IMG/VR virus record: IMGVR_UViG_3300045116_000451
Span: 31,654 to 95,653 of that record
Strand: one strand, 5' to 3'
DNA: 64,000 bases
Source: a virus
Numbering within the stretch: position 1 is the first letter of the stretch; the number at the start of each line of letters is the position of its first letter. A program made the position numbers and the translations under genes. Shown here piece by piece: positions 57,420 through 64,000 of the stretch. The notes beneath the pieces are model-generated. The model was not told the origin of the DNA and did not search any database. It was given only the letters and a program-made list of their open reading frames with translations.

Positions 57420-57754
57420 CGCTCCCCCATGTACTCGCCGCCGGTCCGTTCGGCGAGAATGCGAGCCAGCACGGTCCTGTGGCACCGCTCGGGGTCGGCG
57501 CAGTAGCAAACCAGCGTGACCTCGGCTCTGGCGGCGAGGCTCGCCCACCAACCGGCGGGGATGTTGTCCAAGCGACGCGTGTACCTGCGCACGTACTCGT
57601 CCAACGGGATCTTCCCGGACGTCCAGGCTCGCACGAGCCTACACGACGGAGCGAACGGAGCCCCAAGCCCATACGGGTTCCTGTCGGCCCCGTCGGGCGT
57701 CACGTCGATCCGGTCGGGGCCGACGTAGGTGAGGCGGGCGGTCCAGATGCGCAT
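57416..57754 (-). CDS. DUF488 family protein, 112 aa
   Basis: The N-terminal strand (MRIWTARLTYVG) and the closing LVCYCADPERCHRTVLARIL (Cys83, Cys85, Cys91-His-Arg) are typical of DUF488, a phage and bacterial family of unknown biochemical role with conserved Cys. ATG 57754 overlaps the upstream TGA. Confidence 0.75.
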   Translation of the reverse strand: MRIWTARLTYVGPDRIDVTPDGADRNPYGLGAPFAPSCRLVRAWTSGKIPLDEYVRRYTRRLDNIPAGWWASLAARAEVTLVCYCADPERCHRTVLARILAERTGGEYMGER

Positions 57755-57963
57755 CACGGCCTCCATTCCGGATCGTAGCGTTCGAGGGCGAGCCTGGCAT
57801 TGCACGAGTCGCACAAGCACACGCTCCCGCAATTCTTCTTGTCGCACTTCCTGCGTGCTACCGAACCAAGCACGGACCGCATGGCCCTGGCACGCTTGAT
57901 TCTCCACTCAGCGGTGTATTCGTCGGACAGGCTTTCTTCGTGCTTCGGGTTCATTGTCGTCAC
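57754..57963 (-). CDS. Basic zinc-site protein, 69 aa
   Basis: A charged helical N-terminus and CDKKNCGSVCLCDSC (about 40-54) make a likely zinc-binding knot. No family. Coupled on both sides. Confidence 0.55.
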   Translation of the reverse strand: MTTMNPKHEESLSDEYTAEWRIKRARAMRSVLGSVARRKCDKKNCGSVCLCDSCNARLALERYDPEWRP

Positions 57964-58307
57964 AACCCTCCCTCGTCCGAATCGGGCACCGACCGCACCT
58001 CGAGCGGGTGCCTAGCACAGTAGTCGCCACACCGACAATTCGGGTACACGCAGTTACGCCGCCCAGTAGCTTGCAGTAGGTGATACGTATACAGGTGGCC
58101 ACACGTGCTGCATTCGCTCGCTCGAACGACTTCGTCGTGCGATCGTTTCATCTCCACCACGATTGCGGCCAAGATGGCGGCCGGCAGATCGTCTCCTTCA
58201 CAGCCGGACACGGACCACTTTCCGTCCACGCGCTTCAGCGAGATAGAGTGGCCTTTGTCTGTCAGATCCGCAAGGCAGTCGAGCAGCGCAAGCGTTCGAT
58301 CGACCAT
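57960..58307 (-). CDS. Zinc-binding hypothetical protein, 115 aa
   Basis: ATG 58307 follows GGAGGAGTGATC. A helical and beta N-terminal half is followed by CSTCGHLYTYH and CVYPNCRCGDYC, a Cys/His-rich tail probably holding zinc. The motif is shared in style with the 53441 protein and the tail of the Tad2-like protein at 40523. Confidence 0.6.
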   Translation of the reverse strand: MVDRTLALLDCLADLTDKGHSISLKRVDGKWSVSGCEGDDLPAAILAAIVVEMKRSHDEVVRASECSTCGHLYTYHLLQATGRRNCVYPNCRCGDYCARHPLEVRSVPDSDEGGL

Positions 58308-58376
58308 GATCACTCCTCCGTCGCCGGCAAGGGTCGTACCCAACCTGAGCAGTCGCACCCCGGCATCTTGCGGGGC

Positions 58377-59858
58377 TCACTTGTCCTTGAGCGCCATCAT
58401 CTCGGGCATGTCAGGCTTCCACTTCCCACAAGCCTCGAACACGGCCGCAAGCATGTCGGGTGCGTAACTATCGTAGGCTTGACCATGCTGGAAAGTTCGT
58501 TGAACTCCCCACTCAATCATGTCTTGTGGCTCGCACCACGAACACGGGCCAGCCTTTCGGTTGATGGCGTCCACGTACATCGAGAACTTGCCCTCGGAAG
58601 CGGTGTAGAGCTTGGGCGAGACGTCCCGCTGCTTCAGCTCGGTCTTGAACATGGCCGCGAGCGCGCTGTCCACGGACACGGTCGGCCAGTAGTTCGTACC
58701 CTTCAGGTGATCGATCTCGTCGAGCCACCCACCAACGTCCTCCCACTTGGCGTTCTTGCCACGACCCACGAGCTTGGGCGCGAGCACGAGCACCGGCAGG
58801 CCGCAGTACACGGCATGCCGAATAACCTCCCGGGTCCACGTACAGCCGGCGATGACCTGCACCGTGACGCGCTTGTCATGCAACATCTTGTCCGGCACGG
58901 CCCTGAACGCGGCGTGCACTTCCCCGCGTGACCTGCACGACACACCGAGCGCATCGACACGAGACATGTCCAGGGTCTTGCACAGCTTGACCGGATCGTG
59001 GGTTGTCAGCCCGATCCCAATGCCTCGGCCCGCGAAGTTCTCGACGATGGCGCCCAGCTCCGGGTGACACAATGGCTCGCCTCCGCCCAGAACCACTTCG
59101 AACACCTGGCATTCTTCGAGCGCGTCCGCGAGTGCGCGAATCGCTTGCATTGAAGCGTGCTCCCCGCCGTATTTCGCGTCCGCGTAGCAGAACTCACACC
59201 CGCCGTCGCAAGCCTTGGTGATCTTCACATCGACAAGCTCCGGCAGCGTCGAGCACTCTGGCTCCGGAGCCGGCTCCGACGAGACCGAGAGCGTCAGACG
59301 CACCTTGGCACCGGTGGTTCGGTTCATGATCGTCCAGAACCCGAGCGGGTCCTTGCGACATACATGTACATCTCTCGTGTCCTTTTCTAGCTTGCCGATC
59401 TCGCTCACGCTCGGGTTCGACCTGAGCGGATGCCAGCCGTCTTCACTGTTGTCGTTCCCGCCGAGGATTGCGACGCGCTCGCTCAGAAGCACGTCATGCA
59501 GCTCCTGCACGAATTCTCGCGATGGCACCTCGCTGCCGAAGCGAGACGGCAACGCAAGCAGGGACTCGTGATCGACGTACCCACCCTCCTGCGGCTCATG
59601 ACCGAGCCAGGCTTTGCAGACGGCTCTGGCGACCTCCTTGTCCGGGAAAGCCGAGCGCAAGGCCTCCGCGAGCGTCTGCGCGAGATAGGCTGTCTTTGCG
59701 CCCTGGGAAGCAGCCGTGAACGTTTCCCAGCCGAAGCCTTCCACGGTCAGCGACTTTTCCACGTCGTCATCCTTCCCGGGCGCACGAAGGATGACAATCG
59801 AATGCGAGGACGAGGAATTCGTTGCGCGTCCGAGCCTCACGTTGTGGATCGTGATCAT
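58377..59858 (-). CDS. Radical-SAM protein with unusual TNSSSSHS N-terminus, 493 aa
   Basis: Cys217, Cys221 and Cys224 (KACDGGCEFCYAD) form the CX3CX2C iron-sulfur site, and VLGGGEPL is the AdoMet-binding GGE motif. A C-terminal pair CSWC may hold an auxiliary cluster, as in SPASM-type enzymes. The first 200 residues are separate. They begin LGRATNSSSSHSIVIL, a poly-Ser motif I cannot place in any radical-SAM architecture, followed by a helical region. Such enzymes modify peptides or tRNA; the fused N-terminus could be substrate, targeting or partner-binding. Confidence 0.8.
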   Translation of the reverse strand: MITIHNVRLGRATNSSSSHSIVILRAPGKDDDVEKSLTVEGFGWETFTAASQGAKTAYLAQTLAEALRSAFPDKEVARAVCKAWLGHEPQEGGYVDHESLLALPSRFGSEVPSREFVQELHDVLLSERVAILGGNDNSEDGWHPLRSNPSVSEIGKLEKDTRDVHVCRKDPLGFWTIMNRTTGAKVRLTLSVSSEPAPEPECSTLPELVDVKITKACDGGCEFCYADAKYGGEHASMQAIRALADALEECQVFEVVLGGGEPLCHPELGAIVENFAGRGIGIGLTTHDPVKLCKTLDMSRVDALGVSCRSRGEVHAAFRAVPDKMLHDKRVTVQVIAGCTWTREVIRHAVYCGLPVLVLAPKLVGRGKNAKWEDVGGWLDEIDHLKGTNYWPTVSVDSALAAMFKTELKQRDVSPKLYTASEGKFSMYVDAINRKAGPCSWCEPQDMIEWGVQRTFQHGQAYDSYAPDMLAAVFEACGKWKPDMPEMMALKDK

Positions 59859-59889
59859 TCGCTTCTCTCTCTTTCTGGTTCTGAATCAA

Positions 59890-60573
59890 TCAAAACGTGA
59901 TCTGAGACCGGACCACCAGCGTTGCATCTGCGGGCCAGGCGATCTTGAAGACGTCGTACCTTCGTGCAGATTCACGCCTCATTCCGTACCAGTAGTCCCG
60001 ACCATTCAGTTCGAGCCTCACGACCGCTTCGTTCCCTTCTCTGGGAACCGCTTGTTGAAACTCGGGCTTTTGCAGATGCCGGGCTATCACGAGTTGGAGA
60101 AACTCCATGGCTGCGGTCCGCGCGTACGCGGCCGGATAGGCGAATCGCTTCTCGTGACGGTACATCGCCTCCGCCAGCTCGACATTGCGCGGTCCTCCCT
60201 CCAGTGTCGTCCATCCGCTCGTGTACAAGCCATCCAAATCCGTCTCGTACGAGTACCAGAAAGCTTCGTTGCCCTTGGGACACTTCGCAGGCTTGCAATG
60301 AGCGAGACCTCCGGCTTTGCGGATCCGGTCGGCCAGATCGAACAGCGTGTCCCAGTGCCGATCGCACCGAAGCCGGCAACGGTGGTACAGGTCCTCGGCC
60401 CGCGCCAGAACGTTCGGATGAACAAAACGTCCCTCCCAAACGCGGCCGATACCTTGATAGTGGTCATACTGCTTTCGGATCCTTTGTCCGCCCTTGTACA
60501 CCCAGCCGTCACCGCGAAACTCGGTCACTGGGTCCGGCCTCGGATCAAATGCTCGTACTTCAGGCGTCGTCAT
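59890..60573 (-). CDS. Hypothetical protein, 227 aa
   Basis: ATG 60573 overlaps the upstream stop. A charged, aromatic N-terminus (DGWVYKGGQRIRKQYDHYQG) and a Cys-containing middle (LYHRCRLRCDRHW, HCKPAKCPKG) precede a helical part and a strand-rich end. No family recognised. It lies between the radical-SAM and pentapeptide genes. Confidence 0.6.
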   Translation of the reverse strand: MTTPEVRAFDPRPDPVTEFRGDGWVYKGGQRIRKQYDHYQGIGRVWEGRFVHPNVLARAEDLYHRCRLRCDRHWDTLFDLADRIRKAGGLAHCKPAKCPKGNEAFWYSYETDLDGLYTSGWTTLEGGPRNVELAEAMYRHEKRFAYPAAYARTAAMEFLQLVIARHLQKPEFQQAVPREGNEAVVRLELNGRDYWYGMRRESARRYDVFKIAWPADATLVVRSQITF

Positions 60574-61283
60574 GACCCGCTGCTCCTCTCCAGGTGCCTA
60601 CTCTTCGTGCGCTGCCAGCCAACGGGCAGGTAACTGGTCGGATAGTAGGCCCCCGCGAGGTTGGCCCCCGCGAAGTCGGCCCCCGCGAGGTCGGCCCCCG
60701 CAAGATTGGCACCTGCGAGGTTGACCCTCGTGAGGTGGGCATCCGCGAGGTTGGCCCCCGTGAGGTTGGCCCTCGTGAGATTGGCACCCGTGAGGTCGGC
60801 CCCCACGAGGTTGGCACTCACGAGGTTGGCACCCACGAGGTTGGCACCTGCGAGGTTGGCACCAGCGAGGTCCAGCCGGCCGAGTCGCGCACCGCACGAT
60901 TCGCCCCAGGCGTGCTCGGGGAGCACCTCGCCGATGATCTCGCGCCGCAGCGCACAGCATTTCTGCTCATCCGCCACGACTTGTCCTACGAGCGCGACGA
61001 CCCACACCCGCGAGCCGCACCAACGATGCGGCTCATCGGTCGCGTGCAGCGCGTGTTCGGTGCACGGATGCAGCGAGCCGTCCACCTCCTGGCTCATCCC
61101 GGGCCACACCGACTCGCCCGGCTGCCTCGACGCGTGATTCGCCGGCCTCCCGTGCGCGTCGCTGCACCAGTACGTGATCCTGTCGCCTCGCTCGACGCAC
61201 CGGGCGAGGTGCTCGCGCTGGGCGTCGGTCCACCCAGTCGCCCCCACGGGGCCGATATCAGTGCGGGTCCCGGTGATCCTCAT
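60570..61283 (-). CDS. Pentapeptide-repeat protein, 237 aa (copy 1)
   Basis: Residues 1-125 form a shared Cys/Trp-containing domain (GATGWTDAQREHLARC; EPHRWCGSRVWVV). About 18 A-(N/D)-L-x-x pentapeptides follow (about 128-215), then the AYYP-x-x-x-LPVGW cap. Pentapeptide repeats fold as a right-handed beta-helix that can mimic DNA, as in Qnr and MfpA. Overlaps the next copy. Confidence 0.85.
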   Translation of the reverse strand: MRITGTRTDIGPVGATGWTDAQREHLARCVERGDRITYWCSDAHGRPANHASRQPGESVWPGMSQEVDGSLHPCTEHALHATDEPHRWCGSRVWVVALVGQVVADEQKCCALRREIIGEVLPEHAWGESCGARLGRLDLAGANLAGANLVGANLVSANLVGADLTGANLTRANLTGANLADAHLTRVNLAGANLAGADLAGADFAGANLAGAYYPTSYLPVGWQRTKSRHLERSSGS

Positions 61284-62161
61284 GGCGCGCTTCTCGCGAG
61301 CTTCCCGGATTTGGTTCGGCGCCAGCCGTACGGCACATCGCCGGTCGGGTAGTATGCGCTGTCGAAATTCGCCCCATTCGTATGTGTATCTAGCAAATCC
61401 ACTCCTGCGAGGTTCGCTTCCTGCAACCTCGCATCACACAGCTCCGCATATTGCAGATTCGCGCTATGCAGATTCGCGCGCAACAGTTTGGCATCCCGCA
61501 GATTCGCTCCATACAGGTTCGCGAATCGGAGGTCCGCGTCTCGAAGATTCGCGCCGCCTAGATTGCAATTCCCGAGCGTCGCGCCCTCCAGATTCGCTCC
61601 CCACAGGTTCGCGCCCCCCAGATTCGCGCGCCACAGTTTGGCATTCCGAAGGTTCGCGCCGCACAGGTTTGCAACCCGAAGATCCGAGGTGCGCAAGTCA
61701 GCCCCCTCCAGATTCGCGTCTTCCAAGTACGCGTTGCACAAAAACGAACCTGCGAGATCCTGCCGCCCGACTCGGACACCGCACGATTCATCCCAAGCAT
61801 GGTCCGGGAGCACTTCTCCGATGATCTCGCGACGGAGAGCGCCCAATTTCGCGTCATCGTCGAATTTCACCTCCCCGGCTAGTGAGACGACCCAAACGCG
61901 TGCCCCATACCAGCGATGCGGCTGGTCAGTGCCGTACAGCATGCGCGCGCCAAATTCCAGCGCTTGATCGAGTTCCTGGATCATTCCAGGCCAGACGAAA
62001 TCGTCGGGCTGATACCACGCCGGTCGCCCTTGGGCGTCCGAGCACAAGTAGGTGATGCAGTCACCGCACTCGATGCAGCGGGCGAGGTGCTCGCGCTGAG
62101 CGTCGGTCCACCCAGTCGCCCCCACGGGACCGATGTCAGTGCGTTCGCCTGAGATCTTCAT
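61280..62161 (-). CDS. Pentapeptide-repeat protein, 293 aa (copy 2)
   Basis: It has the same N-terminal domain (GATGWTDAQREHLARC; EIIGEVLPDHAWDESCG) and about 28 pentapeptides, including many N-L-x-x-A units with charged or aromatic variation (LRNAKLWRANLGGANLWGAN). It is more diverged at DNA level than copies 1 and 3. Cap AYYPTGDVPYGWRR. Confidence 0.85.
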   Translation of the reverse strand: MKISGERTDIGPVGATGWTDAQREHLARCIECGDCITYLCSDAQGRPAWYQPDDFVWPGMIQELDQALEFGARMLYGTDQPHRWYGARVWVVSLAGEVKFDDDAKLGALRREIIGEVLPDHAWDESCGVRVGRQDLAGSFLCNAYLEDANLEGADLRTSDLRVANLCGANLRNAKLWRANLGGANLWGANLEGATLGNCNLGGANLRDADLRFANLYGANLRDAKLLRANLHSANLQYAELCDARLQEANLAGVDLLDTHTNGANFDSAYYPTGDVPYGWRRTKSGKLARSAP

Positions 62162-62928
62162 GGCGTCGTGCTCCTCTCCAGGTACCCGTTCTCCGCGCGC
62201 CGCCAGCCAACGGGCAGGTCACCGGTCGGATAGTAGGCCCCCGCGAGGTTGGCCCCCGTGAGGTTGGCCAGCACGAGGTCGACCCCCGTGAGGTTGGCCC
62301 TCGCGAGATTGGCACCTGCGAAGTTGGCCCTCGTGAGATTGGCACCCGTGAGGTTGGCCCACGCGAGGTGGGCATCCGCGAGGTAGGCCCACGCGAGGTT
62401 GGACCACGTGAGGTTGGCACCTGCGAGGTTGGCCCCCGCGAGGTTGGCATCCGCGAGGTGGGCATCCGCGAGGTGGGCATCCGCGAGGTTGGCCCACGCG
62501 AGGTTAGCCCACGCGAGATCCCGCCTGCCCAGCCGCGCACCGCACGATTCGTCCCATGCGTGCTCTCGGAGCACCTCGCCGATGATCTCGCGCCGCAGCG
62601 CACAGCACTTCTGCTCGTCGGACACGATCTGTCCGACTAGCGCGACGACCCACACCCGCGAGCCGCACCAACGATGCGGCTCGTCGGTCGCGTGCAGCGC
62701 GTGTTCGGTGCACGGATGCAGCGGGCCGTCCACCTCTTGGCCCATGCCCGGCCACACGGATCCGTCTCCGGAGCCGCCGTTCGCCGGCCTCCCGTGCGCG
62801 TCGCTACACCAGTAGGTGATGCGATCCCCACGCTCGATGCACCGGACGAGGTGCTCGCGCTGGGCGTCGGTCCATCCCGTTGCGCCAACGGCGCCAAAGT
62901 CGGTGCGGGTGCCGGAAATTCTTATCAT
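62158..62928 (-). CDS. Pentapeptide-repeat protein, 256 aa (copy 3)
   Basis: Very close to copy 1 in the N-terminal domain, even at DNA level. About 20 repeats rich in A-N-L-A-W, A-D-A-H-L and A-N-L-T-G follow, with the same cap. The three adjacent copies overlap by ATGA and show recent duplication with repeat-number change. Confidence 0.85.
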   Translation of the reverse strand: MIRISGTRTDFGAVGATGWTDAQREHLVRCIERGDRITYWCSDAHGRPANGGSGDGSVWPGMGQEVDGPLHPCTEHALHATDEPHRWCGSRVWVVALVGQIVSDEQKCCALRREIIGEVLREHAWDESCGARLGRRDLAWANLAWANLADAHLADAHLADANLAGANLAGANLTWSNLAWAYLADAHLAWANLTGANLTRANFAGANLARANLTGVDLVLANLTGANLAGAYYPTGDLPVGWRRAENGYLERSTTP

Positions 62929-63227
62929 GTCCGATCGCCTTTGCAGAGCATGCGCTGATGCCTTGCCCTGTGCGAACGGCCCGCCACGAGGTCGAACGCA
63001 TAGCTACCCTGGCTGACGCCCTTGACATCGAACGGGCGCTTCATGAGACCGCACAGGTACGCATGCTCGGCCAGTAAGCCCTGCAGGAATCGCTTCCGCA
63101 GACCGTGTGGCCAGCCCTTGAACGCTACCCGCGCACTTTGGGACCGCTGCAGGTCGCGGCGGGACGGCTTCGTCCTGTCGATCTCGGACGTCCCGTGCTG
63201 GGCCCTTGACGAAGACGAGCGCGTCAC
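62925..63227 (-). CDS. Basic hypothetical protein, 100 aa
   Basis: ATG 63227 overlaps the upstream stop and its own stop overlaps the next ATG. Ser/Arg-rich N-terminus; a middle with GWPHGLRKRFLQGLLAEHAY; no signature. Accepted because it fits the overlap chain exactly. Confidence 0.5.
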   Translation of the reverse strand: MTRSSSSRAQHGTSEIDRTKPSRRDLQRSQSARVAFKGWPHGLRKRFLQGLLAEHAYLCGLMKRPFDVKGVSQGSYAFDLVAGRSHRARHQRMLCKGDRT

Positions 63228-63523
63228 GGTTGGTCGCCTCCGCTGCGGCGCAATGCGTCGTTCGCGGCCTGCATGCGCCGCAGTTCATCCTCTAGAATAC
63301 GGACTTCGCGATGCGCCTCGTGCAGCCGCTCCGCTTCGCCCGCGACGCACACGGCTAGTTCGTGGTCTATCAGGCCCCTCAGCGCGGCTGAGAAATCGCT
63401 CTCGATCGATTCGTCACCCCGCGCGTGCTGGGCCAGCAGGCCCTGTAGCGCCCCGCTCCGATCACGCAGCGCGACCACCGCGAACCACCGCAGCGCGGCG
63501 GTCGCGCGCAGGTCTGGGCTCAC
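63224..63523 (-). CDS. Helical hypothetical protein, 99 aa
   Basis: GTG 63523. Two helical parts, the second a likely coiled coil (EAERLHEAHREVRILEDELRR). No family. Coupled to its neighbours. Confidence 0.55.
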   Translation of the reverse strand: MSPDLRATAALRWFAVVALRDRSGALQGLLAQHARGDESIESDFSAALRGLIDHELAVCVAGEAERLHEAHREVRILEDELRRMQAANDALRRSGGDQP

Positions 63524-63564
63524 GACGCCACCTGCGCGCTCGCCTTTTCACGCTTGACGATCAT
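63520..63564 (-). CDS. Possible 14-aa leader peptide
   Basis: ATG 63564 overlaps the preceding stop, and TGA 63520 overlaps the next GTG. It reads MIVKREKASAQVAS. It may be only a coupling element that carries ribosomes across a 37-bp gap. Confidence 0.25.
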   Translation of the reverse strand: MIVKREKASAQVAS

Positions 63565-63806
63565 CGCCCACGCTCCTTTCTCTCGCAGCTCTCGCGCCGC
63601 AGCGCCTCGATCCATCCTTCGTGCTTACCATCCGCCGCGTCCGACTCCTCGCGCGTCCAAATCTCGGCTCGGCCCGTATCGATCGCGCCAAGTACGCGAT
63701 ACCAGATCGCCAGGTCGGGCTCGGACAGCCCGCCGGGGCCTTCCCGATCCCGCAGCAGGCCGGCCGCTTGCCGCATGACGCGCGTGCCCTCGACATCGCG
63801 GATCAC
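63561..63806 (-). CDS. Hypothetical helical protein, 81 aa
   Basis: GTG 63806 overlaps the TGA of the upstream partial gene. Helical and charged, with a Trp-containing middle (EPDLAIWYRVLGAIDTGRAE). A longer frame in this register would ignore the upstream gene's stop. No family. Confidence 0.5.
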   Translation of the reverse strand: MIRDVEGTRVMRQAAGLLRDREGPGGLSEPDLAIWYRVLGAIDTGRAEIWTREESDAADGKHEGWIEALRRESCERKERGR

Positions 63807-64000
63807 TTCACACCTCGGATCGCCTCGAGCCAGGCCCGCAGTTGCGCCTCCCGCTTCGCCGACCACTTCGCGCCCGCCTCGGCCGCCTTGCACTCCTGCA
63901 CCAGCCGGCGCCTGACGCGAACGATGCCTGGCGACGGCTGCGAAACCGCCAAAAGCACACTGATCGTTTCGCGCAGGTCGGACGCTCGTCGAGCGCACGC
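63803..64000 (-). CDS. C-terminal part of a gene cut by window edge
   Basis: The last 65 residues of a - strand protein end ...WLEAIRGVK before TGA 63803. Helical, Arg/Ala/Glu-rich, typical of the small genes in this operon. It shows that the operon continues to the right. Confidence 0.5.
   Translation of the reverse strand, partial: ACARRASDLRETISVLLAVSQPSPGIVRVRRRLVQECKAAEAGAKWSAKREAQLRAWLEAIRGVK

Overview
The window is a G+C-rich (roughly two thirds by eye) segment of a large mobile element, most likely a virus or virus-derived integrative element of a high-GC bacterium. I cannot name the host. Genes are tightly packed, and most neighbours overlap by ATGA, GTGA or TAATG. Shine-Dalgarno starts coexist with a recurring promoter type whose -10 box sits exactly 6 nt before the start codon (leaderless transcripts), a habit known from Deinococcota and Actinomycetota. 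No terminase, portal, tail, DNA polymerase, packaging ATPase, tRNA, cas1 or cas2 is visible.

Layout. 1-10.6 kb (+ strand): small unknown genes, an SNF2-type helicase, a DUF1874 (AcrIII-1/ring-nuclease family) protein and a 1393-aa tyrosine recombinase. 10.6-34 kb (- strand): a probable virion module with two glycosyltransferases, a J-domain protein, three consecutive beta-rich candidate coat proteins, an 887-aa extremely basic protein, and about fifteen small membrane proteins carrying a shared L-x-GLG motif and, in several, cysteine modules of the form CPxGQ...C. 34-43 kb (-): two tandem kinase-like proteins, a transglutaminase-like protein, a CX5R phosphatase, an HEAGH metallopeptidase-like protein, a DUF2829/Tad2-like protein and a RusA-type resolvase.

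43-52 kb is a CRISPR-Cas locus. It has a 10-repeat array with its own promoter, an NlpC/P60-like protein, two beta-rich proteins, a second SF2 helicase, a degenerate 3-repeat array, a small zinc-ribbon gene, and a 6-repeat array lying 12 nt downstream of a compact 637-aa type V (Cas12/TnpB-like) effector with intact RuvC residues. Repeats of the arrays are related but not identical, and no adaptation genes are present. 52-64 kb (-) is one long translationally coupled operon of small, often zinc-binding proteins: MazG-like, DUF1937, DUF5131, DUF488, a radical-SAM protein with an odd N-terminus, a truncated DNA methyltransferase and three pentapeptide-repeat paralogues.

Taken together this looks like an element that attacks competitors with its own Cas12 and spacers and counters host immunity with AcrIII-1-like and Tad2-like proteins. 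If the L-x-GLG motifs are what they resemble (adenain-type M/I/L-x-G-x/G sites), it may also build a membrane-containing, proteolytically matured particle. The type V locus, the L-x-GLG/CPxGQ membrane-protein block, the leaderless promoter set and the giant recombinase are the parts most likely to be undescribed.
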